A program made the position numbers and the translations under genes. The notes under the pieces were generated by a model. It made no database searches. It worked only from the letters and a program-made list of their open reading frames with translations, and was not told where the DNA came from. Shown here piece by piece: positions 14,678 to 23,435 of a stretch of DNA of 64,000 bases. This DNA is from Amycolatopsis sp. NBC_01488 (GTDB taxonomy: Bacteria > Actinomycetota > Actinomycetes > Mycobacteriales > Pseudonocardiaceae). Each line of letters opens with the position of its first letter. The stretch's first letter is position 1. The stretch spans positions 2,236,001 through 2,300,000 of the forward strand of contig NZ_CP109434.1 of assembly GCF_036227105.1 (NCBI RefSeq), read 5' to 3'.

Positions 14678-16468
14678 TCACTTGCGATGCCGACCGCGCC
14701 CGGCGATCCGGGTCTTCTCCTCGGCCTGGCCGAACCGCGCGACCGCCCGGTCCCGCATGAAGCCGAGCGGATCGGGCGCGTGCAGCCGCAGCATGATGTC
14801 GTGCACGTGGTCCGGACGCCCGTAGCCGGTCACGCGGCTGACGAAGTACGTCGTCACGAACGCCACTGGCACGGTGATCAGCGCCGGCTGCGTCACGAAC
14901 CACGGCGCCCAGCCGCCGGTGTAGCCGCTCACGACGTTGACGATCAGCGCGGCCAGCACGAGACCGCCGCCGACGAACATCCCGGCCAGCGCGCCCGGCC
15001 AGGACAGCTTGCGCCACCAGATCCCCAGCACCAGCAGCGGGCTGAACGTCGACGCGGCGAGCGCGAACGTCAGCCCGATCGACAGCGAGATGTCCTCCGG
15101 CCGCAGCGCGACCGCCAGCGCGATCGGGAACAGCGCGACCAGCCCGGTCGCGACGCGGAAGTCGCGGACCCGGCCGGGCAGCAGGTCAGTCGAGACCACG
15201 CCGGCGACGCTGACCAGCAGCCCGGACGTGCTGGACAGGAACGCGGCGAACGCGCCGGCCGCGGTGACCGCGCCGAGGATCTGGCCGCCGACGCCCGGCA
15301 GCATCGCCGAAGGCAGCCGCAGGATCGCCGCGTCCGTCTTGCCGGTGACCAGCAGCTCCGGGACGTACATCCGGGACAGCGCGCCCAGCAGCGTCGGGAA
15401 GAGGTAGAAGAGGCCCAGCAACAGCAGGACGTGCACGGTGGTGCGGCGCGCGGCCTTGCCGTCGGGGTTGGTGTAGAAGCGGACCAGCACGTGCGGCAGG
15501 CCCATCGTGCCCAGGAACGTCGCGAACATCAGCGAATACGTCTGGAGCAGGTCGGTGAGGCTGCCCGAGCCCGGGTGCAGCCAGTTCGCGTTGACCGCGC
15601 TCGCGTCGCTGACCACCGGCACCGGCGTGCCGGCCAGGAACTTCAGCTTCGTGCCTTCGGAAACCGTGTGCGGCGCCAGCGGGGTCCAGTGCGTCGGTCC
15701 GGCGGCCGGACCGTTGTCCGTGCGGCCGTAGGCCCAGAGGTAGGTGTCGCTCTGCACGTGGAGGGTGACGTCGGTCTGGACGTCCACTGTGGTGTCACTG
15801 GTGAACACCGGCGGCGCCGCGGCGCCGAGCGGGCGGAAGCCGTCCGGGCCGCCGCCGGCGAAGAAGACCATGCACAGCACGAACGCGGGCACCGAGATCG
15901 CGAACAGCTTGAGCCAGTACTGGAAGGCCTGGACGACGGTGATCGCGCGCATGCCGCCGGCGATCACGTTGAACGCCACCACGACCATCACCGCGATCGC
16001 ACCCGCCCAGACCGGCACCGGCAGGATCGTCGCCAGCGCCAGTCCCGCGGCCTGCAGCTGCGGGACCATGTAGAGGATCCCGATGAACACCACGAACGCC
16101 GTCGAGAACCGGCGGAGCCCGATCGAGCCGAGCCGCATCTCGACGAAGTCCGGCAGCGTGTACGCGCCGGAGCGCCGCAGGGGCGCCGCGACGAAGAGCA
16201 TCAGCGCGAGGTAGCCCGCGGTGAAGCCGATCGGGAACCACAGCGCGTCGGCGCCGTCCTTGAGCACGATCCCCGCGATGCCGAGGAACGACGCCGCGGA
16301 CAGGTACTCACCGGAGATCGCGGCGGCGTTGCGGCGGGACCGCACGGTCCGCCGGGCGACCAGGAAGTCGTGCGTGCTCGTGGCCGAACGCGAAGAGCGG
16401 TGACCGAGGAAGAACGTCACCACGGCGACCAGCACGATGCCGGCCAAGGCCCACGGGTTCAGCTGCAC
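14678..16468 (-). CDS. second SSS-family (acetate-type) symporter with a long extracytoplasmic insert
   Basis: 596 residues, start GTG 16468 with GAGGA seven bases upstream. The symporter core resembles the first one (NAAAISGEYLSAASFLGIAG, IAGGMRAITVVQAFQYWLK, GTMGLPHVLVRFYTNPDGK). Between helices at about residues 215-290 it carries a Thr/Val-rich soluble insert absent from the other copy. The insert may be a substrate-capturing or regulatory loop. The gene follows a small two-helix protein and a LytTR regulator on the same strand, indicating one operon. Substrate unknown, probably a short-chain carboxylate. Confidence 0.87.
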   Translation of the reverse strand: MQLNPWALAGIVLVAVVTFFLGHRSSRSATSTHDFLVARRTVRSRRNAAAISGEYLSAASFLGIAGIVLKDGADALWFPIGFTAGYLALMLFVAAPLRRSGAYTLPDFVEMRLGSIGLRRFSTAFVVFIGILYMVPQLQAAGLALATILPVPVWAGAIAVMVVVAFNVIAGGMRAITVVQAFQYWLKLFAISVPAFVLCMVFFAGGGPDGFRPLGAAAPPVFTSDTTVDVQTDVTLHVQSDTYLWAYGRTDNGPAAGPTHWTPLAPHTVSEGTKLKFLAGTPVPVVSDASAVNANWLHPGSGSLTDLLQTYSLMFATFLGTMGLPHVLVRFYTNPDGKAARRTTVHVLLLLGLFYLFPTLLGALSRMYVPELLVTGKTDAAILRLPSAMLPGVGGQILGAVTAAGAFAAFLSSTSGLLVSVAGVVSTDLLPGRVRDFRVATGLVALFPIALAVALRPEDISLSIGLTFALAASTFSPLLVLGIWWRKLSWPGALAGMFVGGGLVLAALIVNVVSGYTGGWAPWFVTQPALITVPVAFVTTYFVSRVTGYGRPDHVHDIMLRLHAPDPLGFMRDRAVARFGQAEEKTRIAGRGRHRK

Positions 16469-16498
16469 GGGGGAATCCTCGCACGAGTCGTGCGGAAA

Positions 16499-17029
16499 CT
16501 AGTTTTCGATCATGTCCACGAACGCGCGTTCGTTGCGTTCGGCCAGGCGGTTGTACCAGATGCCCACGCCGAACAGGAACGGGAACGGCAGGACGCCCAG
16601 GATCAACCAGGCCACCGGGATGCCGACCAGGCTCAACCGGGAGAACCCGGGAAGCAGGTAGAACAGCGCCGGCAGCGAGCCGAACACGACGACCACCAGC
16701 CCGGCCAGCAGCAGCGCCGTGCGCAGCTGGACCTTGACCAGGTGGTCCTTCACGAGCAGCTTTCCCCAGCTGGTCTGCTCTTCCAGCTCGACACGGGCCC
16801 GCAGGCTGCCGGCGCCGCGGCGCGGGTCGGCGAGGATCACTCGCTCCCGCTTGGGTTTCGCGTGGTGCTCCGGCTTCGGCGCGGGCTCGTCGTCCGGCGC
16901 GGGCGGCAGCGACTCGACGACGGCGCGGTCCGACGGCTGCGGCAACGGTGTCTTGGCGCGACGCCTGCCGAGCGTCGGATCGGGCTCTCGCACGCCGTTC
17001 GCGCGGCGCTCGTAGAAGTCGTCGGTCAT
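16499..17029 (-). CDS. two-helix membrane protein, symporter partner
   Basis: 176 residues. The first 95 are charged, Pro/Arg-rich and cytoplasmic. Two membrane helices follow (about 105-128, LRTALLLAGLVVVVFGSLPALF, and about 135-158), then a short tail NRLAERNERAFVDMIEN. It is not clearly DUF485 by sequence but has the same topology and the same position upstream of a symporter, so it is probably a functional analogue. It lies 13 bp after the LytTR gene and 30 bp before the symporter. Confidence 0.75.
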   Translation of the reverse strand: MTDDFYERRANGVREPDPTLGRRRAKTPLPQPSDRAVVESLPPAPDDEPAPKPEHHAKPKRERVILADPRRGAGSLRARVELEEQTSWGKLLVKDHLVKVQLRTALLLAGLVVVVFGSLPALFYLLPGFSRLSLVGIPVAWLILGVLPFPFLFGVGIWYNRLAERNERAFVDMIEN

Positions 17030-17042
17030 GACCGGTCCCGGC

Positions 17043-17879
17043 TCAGCCGTTCCGGCCCGAACCGACCAGCCGGTCCTTCAGCGCGCGGGTGTGCCGCCTG
17101 CTGACCGGCAGCACCTTCTCCTCGTTGCCGATCACGACCTGGTAGCCGCCCTGGCCCATGCGCAGCTCGGTGATGAGCGGCAGCGCGACCAGGAACGACC
17201 GGTGGATCCGGACGAACCCGGCCTTCTCCCAGCGTTCTTCGAGCTGGGCCAGCGGGATGCGGACCAGGTGGCTGCCGTCGGTGGTGAACAGCCGCGCGTA
17301 GTCGCCCTGCGCCTCGACCCAGCGGACCGACGAACGCGGGATGAGCTTGGTGGTGCCGGCCAGCTCGACCGGGATGACCTCGTCGTCGTTCTTCACGCCC
17401 GGCTCGCCGCCGAGGGCACCGGGCTGCGGCGCCGCGGCCGAGGCCAGCTTCTCGAGCACGCGGGAGATCGCGCGGTCGAGGCGATCCTGCTGGTACGGCT
17501 TCAGCACGTAGTCGAGGGCGCCGAGGTCGAAGGCGTTGACCGCCTCTTCGGCGTGCCCGGTGACGAACACGAGCGCGGGCGACGGCCGGAGCGCGGCGAA
17601 CACGCGGGACATCTCCATGCCGGACAGGCCGGGCATGTCGATGTCGGCGAAGACGGCGTCGACGATCGGGAGGCCGCGCTCCTTGCGGTCGCGTAGCCTC
17701 GGGTCGTCGGTGGACAGCAGCCGCAGCGCCTCCGACGCGTCGATCGCCGGGAACACCTTCGCGACGTGCGGGCTGTTGCGCAGGCAGTGGACGAGTTCGT
17801 CCAGACCTCGAGGCTCGTCGTCCACAGCCAGGACCACGAGCTTCCGGGTGTCATCGTGAGCACTCACAGTGAAACGCAT
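17043..17879 (-). CDS. LytTR-type response regulator
   Basis: About 278 residues: a receiver domain (about 12-140, VVLAVDDEPRGL with phospho-acceptor Asp in FADIDMPGLSG and a conserved Lys in VLKPYQ), a short linker, then a LytTR DNA-binding domain (about 175-275, RWVEAQGDYARLFT, FVRIHRSFLV, VLPVSRRHTRALK). The start is ambiguous between ATG 17888, ATG 17879 and GTG 17867. It is first in an operon with the two-helix protein and the second symporter. The likely kinase partner is at 20375-21691, separated by two unrelated genes. Confidence 0.88.
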   Translation of the reverse strand: MRFTVSAHDDTRKLVVLAVDDEPRGLDELVHCLRNSPHVAKVFPAIDASEALRLLSTDDPRLRDRKERGLPIVDAVFADIDMPGLSGMEMSRVFAALRPSPALVFVTGHAEEAVNAFDLGALDYVLKPYQQDRLDRAISRVLEKLASAAAPQPGALGGEPGVKNDDEVIPVELAGTTKLIPRSSVRWVEAQGDYARLFTTDGSHLVRIPLAQLEERWEKAGFVRIHRSFLVALPLITELRMGQGGYQVVIGNEEKVLPVSRRHTRALKDRLVGSGRNG

Positions 17880-17928
17880 CCTGCCCATTGCCGAGTGCAA
17901 TGTCCAGCCCCCGTCCGCCTGAAGTGAG

Positions 17929-17956
17929 AGGACCCCGCGGCCCGGGCCGCGGGTCC
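17929..17956 (-). terminator. terminator of the GH16 gene
   Basis: A strong hairpin of about 12 bp (GGACCCCGCGGCC opposite GGGCCGCGGGTCC) begins seven bases past the minus-strand stop at 17963. It isolates the glucanase from the LytTR operon. Confidence 0.65.
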
Positions 17957-17962
17957 CTCGTC

Positions 17963-19351
17963 TCAGTGCACGAACGTGAACCAATTGAGGTTCACGAAGT
18001 CGGCGGGCTGGCCGCTCGTGAACGTCAGGTACACGTTGTGCACGCCGGTCACCGCGCTGATGTTGGCCGGGACGGTCCGCCAGCTCTGCCAGCCGCCCGT
18101 GTTGCCGACGGCGAAGCTGCCGATCGGGGCGTTGGACAGGCTGTCCAGCCGGACCTCGATCAGGCCGCTGACCCCGCTGCCCGCTCCGGACGCCACGCGC
18201 GCCTGGAAGTTCGTCGCCGCGCTGCTCCCGAAGTCGATACCGGGGTAGAGCGCCCAGTCGCCGTTGCCGGCCGGCCCGATGTTCTGCCCGCCGCCGGTGT
18301 CGGTGGTGGTCTGCTTGGCCAGGCCGTTCTGCTGGCTGTACGACTCGGCCTGGATGGTGCTGTACGCGCTGCCGCCGCTGCCGGGCGGAGTCGTCGTGGT
18401 CGGCGGGGTCGTGGTGCCACCGCCACCGCCGCGGGTGGTGACCGTCACGTAGTCGACGACCATCGGGTGCCCCGGCACGATCCCCGGCCCCGGCGTGGTC
18501 GTGCCGGAGTTGTTGTTCGGGAACGCGCCGCCGATCGCGACGTTCAGCAGGACGAAGTAGCCCTGGTGGCTCGTCATGTTCGCCCACGTCGTCGCGTCGA
18601 CCTGGTTCTGGCTGACCGAGTGGAACTGCTGGCCGTCGACGAACCAGCGGAACACCTGCGGGCTGACGCTCGCGTCCCACTCGAAGCGGTAGGTGTGGAA
18701 GGCCGACTGGCAGCTGCTGCCCGGGCACGCCCGGTTGTTGACGATGCCGGTGGTCTCGTTGCACGGCCCGCCCGGGTTGACGCCGCAGTGCATGACGCCC
18801 CAGACGGAGTTGATCCCGTTGACGTTCTCCATGATGTCGAACTCGCCGATGGCGGGCCAGTTCCACCAGTTGCCGCGGTAGGGGCCGCCGAGCGCCCAGA
18901 AGGCAGGCCAGTAGCCGAGCGCGGCGGCGCCGGTGACGTTCGGCATCTGGATCCGGCTCTCGATCCGCAGGACGCCGCCGGCCGGGGGCTTGAAGTCGGT
19001 GCGCTGGGTTTCGATCCGCGCCGACGTCCAGTTGCCGGAGCCGTCGCGCAACGGCGTGATGCGGAGGTTGCCGGCGCCGTCCAGGGAGAGGTTCGACGGG
19101 CTCGCCGTGTAGTTCTGGATCTCGCCGGTGCCCCAGTTGGCGGGGCCGCCGGGGTAGGAGTGACCGGTGTCGACGATCCAGTTGGCGCCGGAGGGCAGGG
19201 CGCCGGAGCTACCGGTGAAGTCGTCGGCGAAGACGGTGGTCCAGCCCGACTCCGGCGGCGGGATCGACGCGGCGGCGGGCAGGGTCAGCGGGATGGCGAT
19301 GAGCGCGGCGCCGAGCACGGCACCGATGGCGAGTCTTCGGGAGTGGGGCAT
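17963..19351 (-). CDS. secreted GH16 beta-glucanase with a C-terminal CBM6-like module
   Basis: 462 residues, start ATG 19351 behind GAGGAGG. A signal peptide (about 1-28, ending PAAASI) directs secretion. The GH16 domain spans about 30-305 with the catalytic ExDxxE in GEFDIMENVNG, which cleaves beta-1,3- or mixed-linkage glucans. A Thr/Pro/Gly linker (about 310-330) leads to a carbohydrate-binding module of the CBM6/35 type (IQAESYSQQNG to VNLNWFTFV). It is monocistronic, with its own terminator and a putative operator upstream, so it is probably induced by glucan or repressed by sugar. Confidence 0.9.
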   Translation of the reverse strand: MPHSRRLAIGAVLGAALIAIPLTLPAAASIPPPESGWTTVFADDFTGSSGALPSGANWIVDTGHSYPGGPANWGTGEIQNYTASPSNLSLDGAGNLRITPLRDGSGNWTSARIETQRTDFKPPAGGVLRIESRIQMPNVTGAAALGYWPAFWALGGPYRGNWWNWPAIGEFDIMENVNGINSVWGVMHCGVNPGGPCNETTGIVNNRACPGSSCQSAFHTYRFEWDASVSPQVFRWFVDGQQFHSVSQNQVDATTWANMTSHQGYFVLLNVAIGGAFPNNNSGTTTPGPGIVPGHPMVVDYVTVTTRGGGGGTTTPPTTTTPPGSGGSAYSTIQAESYSQQNGLAKQTTTDTGGGQNIGPAGNGDWALYPGIDFGSSAATNFQARVASGAGSGVSGLIEVRLDSLSNAPIGSFAVGNTGGWQSWRTVPANISAVTGVHNVYLTFTSGQPADFVNLNWFTFVH

Positions 19352-19378
19352 CGGGTACGACCTCCTCGTCGGCCGGAT

Positions 19379-19397
19379 TTGTTGCCGATCGCAACAA
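19379..19397. promoter_or_regulatory. palindromic operator upstream of GH16 glucanase
   Basis: TTGTTGC-CGATC-GCAACAA, two perfect seven-base arms, 28 bp upstream of the ATG. It has the shape of a LacI- or GntR-type sugar-regulator site. No regulator is adjacent, so a distant one is implied. Confidence 0.5.
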
Positions 19398-19509
19398 AGC
19401 CCGTTCACGAGGAAACCCGACGCCCCATGGGGAACTCCAGAGACGTTACGCAGCTAGAGTGATCCAGGTCACAAAGTCTGCCCGGAAGTACCCAAACCGG
19501 ACAGCGAAC

Positions 19510-20355
19510 TCAGAGACCGAAGCGGGACCACGCCGCCTTCTGCGTCACCGCCTCCAGTACCGCCGACGCCGCGGCCGGTGCTCCGATGCCCAGGCGGGCG
19601 AGCAGGGCCTTCTTCGGCTCGGCCACCGAGATCTCCGCGGCCGGGTACCGCTCGGTGACGATCTGGCGGAGGCTGCCCAGGCCGTCGATCAGGCCCAGCT
19701 CCTGCGCCTTCGCGCCCAGCCAGACGTCGCCGGTGAAGAGGTCCTCGGCGTCGTTCAGGCGGTCGCCGCGGCGCTCCTTCACCCAGCTCACGAACAGCTC
19801 GTGGAGCTGGGTGTGCATCTTCTTCAGCCACTCGACGTCTTCGGGCTTCTCCGGCGAGAACGGATCGAGGCGCGACTTGTTCGCGCCCGCCGTGTGCAGC
19901 CGGCGCTCGATGCCGAACCGCTCGAGGAGCCCGGTGAAGCCGAAGCCGCCGCTGATCACGCCGATCGAGCCCACCATCGACGTCCGGTGCGCGTAGATCT
20001 CGTCGGCCGCGCAAGCCAGCCAGTACCCGCCCGATGCGGCGACGTCCTCGCAGAACGCCAGTACCGGCACGCCCTTCTCGTCGGCCAGCTGCCGGATCCG
20101 CTCGGCGACCAGCCCGGACTGCGTCGGCGCGCCGCCCGGCGAGTTGATCAGCAGCGCGACGGCCTTCAGCCGGTCGTGGCCGAACGCCCTGGTCAACGCC
20201 GATTCGACGGCGGCGAGGTTGATCGCGCCCCTGGCCAGCGGGGACGGCGACGGCGTGATCACGCCGTGCAGCTTCACCACGGCCACGACGTCCTTGCGCT
20301 CCACGCGGTCGGCGAGCACCGGGATCCGCGAAGCCAGCTTGTCCGTAACGCTCAT
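19510..20355 (-). CDS. S49 family signal-peptide-peptidase-like serine protease
   Basis: 281 residues, SppA/SohB-like. The nucleophilic Ser lies in DVAASGGYWLAC (near residue 110) and the general-base Lys in ANKSRLDPFSPEKP (near 160). Substrate-groove glycines appear in LINSPGGAPTQSG and MVGSIGVISGGFGF. There is no N-terminal membrane helix, so it is a cytoplasmic or peripheral short form. These enzymes degrade signal peptides or other membrane-released peptides. It lies between GH16 and the histidine kinase gene on the same strand; the 19-bp gap to the kinase suggests co-transcription. Confidence 0.87.
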   Translation of the reverse strand: MSVTDKLASRIPVLADRVERKDVVAVVKLHGVITPSPSPLARGAINLAAVESALTRAFGHDRLKAVALLINSPGGAPTQSGLVAERIRQLADEKGVPVLAFCEDVAASGGYWLACAADEIYAHRTSMVGSIGVISGGFGFTGLLERFGIERRLHTAGANKSRLDPFSPEKPEDVEWLKKMHTQLHELFVSWVKERRGDRLNDAEDLFTGDVWLGAKAQELGLIDGLGSLRQIVTERYPAAEISVAEPKKALLARLGIGAPAAASAVLEAVTQKAAWSRFGL

Positions 20356-20374
20356 AACGCCAGGTTAGCGGGAT

Positions 20375-21691
20375 TCAGCCCATGGGGAGGATGCCGGAGC
20401 GCGTGCCGTTGACGCCGTTCACCTCGGTGCCGTTCAGCTGGGCCGGGCCGCCCTGGGCCGGCACGTCGGCGTCGTCTTCGGCGCTGTAGTCCGGCATGTT
20501 CGGCCGGACGCCCGGGACGAACTTGGGCACCCGCAGCGTCACCTTCATGCCCGCGCCGGGCGCGGTCTCCACCATCACCGCGTAGTCGCTGCCGAAGACC
20601 TGCTGCATGCGCTGGCTGATGTTGCCGAGCCCGACGTGCGCGCCCGTGCTGTGCGCGTTCTTGACGTCCCGCAGCCGCCGCGGGTCCATGCCGATGCCGT
20701 CGTCCTCGACGCTGATCAGCGCCTCGGTGCCGTGGTCCTGCGCGATCACCGTGACGCAGCCGCCGCTGGGCTTGCTGGCCAGGCCGTGCTTGACGGCGTT
20801 CTCCACCAGCGGCTGGATGATCAGGAACGGCACGACGACGCTGAGCACCTCGGGCGCGATCTTCATCCGCACCTCGAGCCGGCCGCCGAAGCGGGCGTTC
20901 TCGATCGTCAGGTAGCGGTCGATGTTGCGCAGTTCCTCGGCGAGCGAGGTGAACATGCCCGACGTCCGGAACGAGTAGCGCGTGAAGTCCGCGAAGTCCT
21001 GAAGCAGCTCTCGCGCCTCTTCGGGGTCCGTGCGGATCAGCGCGGAGATCGTGTTGAGCGCGTTGTAGACGAAGTGCGGCGAGATCTGCGCGCGCAGCGC
21101 CTTGATCTCGGCCTGCTGGAGCTGCTGCTTCGACTCGTCGAGCCGGGACAGCTCGAACTGCGTGCAGACGAACTGGGCGACGGCGTCGGCCATCTGCACC
21201 AGCCGCCCCCGGGTGCGGCCGACGACGATCAGCGCCGCTTCGGTCTCGCCCTCGACCAGCAGCGGCACGATGACGGCGGTCTTCATCCGGCAGGTGCCGC
21301 GGTGGTTGCAGGGCATCCGGTCGTGCGCGACGACCTCGCGGCGGTGCTTGCGGATGGCGGCGCCGATGGCGTCGACGAGGTCGACGTAGTGCTCGTTCGC
21401 CTCGCCGTCCCAGGACAGCAGCGTGCCCTCGCTGTCGGTGATGCCGACGGCGACGCAGTCGAGCATCTGCAGCAGCTGGGTGGTGATCTTGTCGGCGGCG
21501 TCCTCGTCCAGGCCCGAGCGGAGGTTCGGCGCGGCCTTCGACATCCGGTGGACGGCCTGCAGCATGGCATCTTCCACCACGCTGGCCGGCTTGCGCTGCT
21601 TCACGAGCAGCACGACCACCACGATGCCGAGCAGGACCGCGACCCCCCAGGGGACGATCTGCGCAAGCGGAAACCCGGACACGGCGTCCAT
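20375..21691 (-). CDS. LytS-like sensor histidine kinase
   Basis: 438 residues from ATG 21691 (a TTG at 21742 is a weaker alternative). One membrane helix (about 8-30), then a GAF-like sensory region with Cys/His-rich MPCNHRGTCRMK, then a His_kinase domain with the phospho-acceptor His in QISPHFVYNALNT, the N-box QPLVENAVKHGL and the G-box VEDDGIGMD. This is the class that pairs with LytTR regulators, so the partner is the regulator at 17043-17879. The likely regulon is the carboxylate symporters, judged by gene order. The tail is disordered. Confidence 0.87.
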   Translation of the reverse strand: MDAVSGFPLAQIVPWGVAVLLGIVVVVLLVKQRKPASVVEDAMLQAVHRMSKAAPNLRSGLDEDAADKITTQLLQMLDCVAVGITDSEGTLLSWDGEANEHYVDLVDAIGAAIRKHRREVVAHDRMPCNHRGTCRMKTAVIVPLLVEGETEAALIVVGRTRGRLVQMADAVAQFVCTQFELSRLDESKQQLQQAEIKALRAQISPHFVYNALNTISALIRTDPEEARELLQDFADFTRYSFRTSGMFTSLAEELRNIDRYLTIENARFGGRLEVRMKIAPEVLSVVVPFLIIQPLVENAVKHGLASKPSGGCVTVIAQDHGTEALISVEDDGIGMDPRRLRDVKNAHSTGAHVGLGNISQRMQQVFGSDYAVMVETAPGAGMKVTLRVPKFVPGVRPNMPDYSAEDDADVPAQGGPAQLNGTEVNGVNGTRSGILPMG

Positions 21692-21829
21692 GCTCTGCGC
21701 TCGACCAACCGGGTGCAAGGCCTGATCCCACTTTCTGTCCAACTGTGATGACCGAGGGTTGGGGTGACCCTACTAAGAGTCGGACGGTGTGCCGACCGGT
21801 CACTGTCCGCAACACGCGGGAGGGGCGTC

Positions 21830-21958
21830 GTGTTCCACCGGATCCGGGGAAAGCTCCAGGAAGAGCCGGGTTTCGCTGTCGGCGATCGCGGCGGCTCCGG
21901 GGTCCGGACCGGCGGCGGCACAGCACGTGCGGCCGAACGGGGGAATCCCGGTGCGTGA
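21830..21958 (+). CDS. possible 42-residue protein (uncertain)
   Basis: GTG 21830 is preceded by GGGAGGGG at a good distance and opens VFHRIRGKLQEEPGFAV, rich in charged residues and Gly, with no homology I recognise. It is divergent from the histidine kinase gene and fills much of a 290-bp interval. It may be real or a chance frame; only the ribosome binding site favours it. Confidence 0.25.
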   Translation: MFHRIRGKLQEEPGFAVGDRGGSGVRTGGGTARAAERGNPGA

Positions 21959-21981
21959 CGTGGCGACCACAGGTGTCACGG

Positions 21982-22842
21982 CTACTTCAGCAGCCGCGAC
22001 ATCCGGCGGTCGGCCAGCGGCTTGCCGCCCGTCTGGCAGGTCGGGCAGTACTGGAACGACTTGTCGGCGAAGGAGATCTCGCGGATCGTGTCGCCACAGA
22101 CCGGGCACGGCAGCCCGGTGCGGGCGTGGACGCGCAGGCCCGAGCGCTTCTCCCCCTTCAGGCGCGCGGCCTTCTGGCCCACCGACCGCTGGACCGCGTC
22201 CGACTCGATCTCGACGATCGCCTCGGCCAGGGTCTCCAGCGCGCCGTCGTCGAGCTTGCCGATCGTCGCGTACGGGGAGAGCTTCGCGCGGTGCAGGATC
22301 TCGTCGGAGTAGGCGTTGCCGATGCCGGCGATCAGCGACTGGTCGGTGAGCGCCCACTTAAGCCGCGTGTTCCTCCCCGCGAACAGCTCGCGCAGCTGGG
22401 CGGCGTCGAGCGAAAGCGCGTCCGGGCCGAGGCGCGCGACGCTCGCGATCTCCTGCGGGTCCTTCACGATCCACACCGCGAGACCCTTCTTCGTGCCCGC
22501 TTCGGTGAGGTCGAAGCCGGGCCCGGTGGCGGACTCGAGGTGCACGCGCAGCGAGATCGGGCCCTTGCCCGGCTTGAGCGGTGCCGCGGCCAGGCCGTCA
22601 GACCAGCGCAGCCAGCCCGCCCGGGCCAGGTGGACGACCAGGTGCAGGTCACCCGCGACGACGTCGAGGTGCTTGCCGTGCCGGGTCGCGCCGGTGATCT
22701 CGCGGCCGTGCAGCTCGGTCCACGGCGGCATCGCCGTCTTCAGCACGCTCAGCGATGCGACATCGATGCGGAAGATCGTCTGACCTACCGCGTTCTCACG
22801 CAGGTGGTGCGCCAGCGCTTCGACCTCGGGCAGTTCGGGCAT
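21982..22842 (-). CDS. Fpg/Nei-family DNA glycosylase
   Basis: 286 residues starting MPELPEVEALAHHL. The N-terminal Pro is the catalytic nucleophile after Met removal, and Glu3 and Glu6 are conserved. The helix-two-turn-helix segment is in the middle (SLIAGIGNAYSDEILHRA). A C-terminal zinc finger is formed by CPVC and YCPTC. It excises oxidised bases in base-excision repair with AP-lyase activity. The sequence is nearer actinobacterial Nei-like enzymes than classical MutM. It is probably monocistronic or followed distantly by nothing on its strand. Confidence 0.9.
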   Translation of the reverse strand: MPELPEVEALAHHLRENAVGQTIFRIDVASLSVLKTAMPPWTELHGREITGATRHGKHLDVVAGDLHLVVHLARAGWLRWSDGLAAAPLKPGKGPISLRVHLESATGPGFDLTEAGTKKGLAVWIVKDPQEIASVARLGPDALSLDAAQLRELFAGRNTRLKWALTDQSLIAGIGNAYSDEILHRAKLSPYATIGKLDDGALETLAEAIVEIESDAVQRSVGQKAARLKGEKRSGLRVHARTGLPCPVCGDTIREISFADKSFQYCPTCQTGGKPLADRRMSRLLK

Positions 22843-22881
22843 GCTCCCAGTTTCGCCCCTTCGGCCGAATTCCGGTACCGG

Positions 22882-23322
22882 CTACTCGACCGGGTGCAGC
22901 GGCCCGTCGAAGTCCGGCAGCGAGTGCCGCTGGATCGTCTTGGAGATCTTCTTGACCTCGCCCTGCACGGTGAACATGCCGCGGATGGTGCCGACCCAGC
23001 GCTCGGACGGCCGGTCGCCGGCCAGGTCGCCCTCGGTCTCCGCGACGACCGTCCACGGCCGCCGCAGGATCCAGCGCAGCGGGAAGAACAGCACTATGAG
23101 CAGCAGCGCCAGCAGTACCCACGCGGGGATGTTGACCTCGGTCGGCGTCCACACGACGAGGATCACGGCCAGCAGCGCGGTCACCACGATCATCGCGATG
23201 CCGGGGCCGTAGCTGCCGGCGACGTCGTGCTCGAAGTCGTCGGCCGTCGCCGGTGCGCGCCATTCCATCTGGGCACGGACCACCCAGTCGCGGCCGTCTT
23301 CGCCGCGTACCAGCCGGTTCAT
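22882..23322 (-). CDS. conserved two-helix membrane protein
   Basis: 146 residues. The cytoplasmic N-terminus begins MNRLVRGEDGRDWVVRAQMEW, two adjacent membrane helices follow (about 42-60, IAMIVVTALLAVILVVW, and about 65-85), and a soluble C-terminus reads WTVVAETEGD to HPVE. The N-terminal RDWxVR motif recurs in actinobacterial proteins of unknown function. It lies upstream of the glycosylase gene on the same strand with a 39-bp gap, so they may be co-transcribed. I cannot assign a function. Confidence 0.75.
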   Translation of the reverse strand: MNRLVRGEDGRDWVVRAQMEWRAPATADDFEHDVAGSYGPGIAMIVVTALLAVILVVWTPTEVNIPAWVLLALLLIVLFFPLRWILRRPWTVVAETEGDLAGDRPSERWVGTIRGMFTVQGEVKKISKTIQRHSLPDFDGPLHPVE

Positions 23323-23435
23323 TCAGTTGCCTCCCGGGGCGCCCGCAGGGTGAGCACCACAACGGTACCGTGCCCCGGCTCGCCCGCGCGAGGGAGGAAT
23401 CGGACATCCCACGCGGCGAAGTTGATCACCGCAGT

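Noticed and set aside
12586..16468. The two symporters as a recent duplication.
   Set aside because: They differ in the loop insert, partner proteins and length, and align only in conserved family motifs.
14687..17104. Plus-strand open frame of about 800 codons across the symporter operon.
   Set aside because: Low-complexity Arg/Gln/Asp-rich sequence, no ribosome site, and clear membrane proteins on the other strand.
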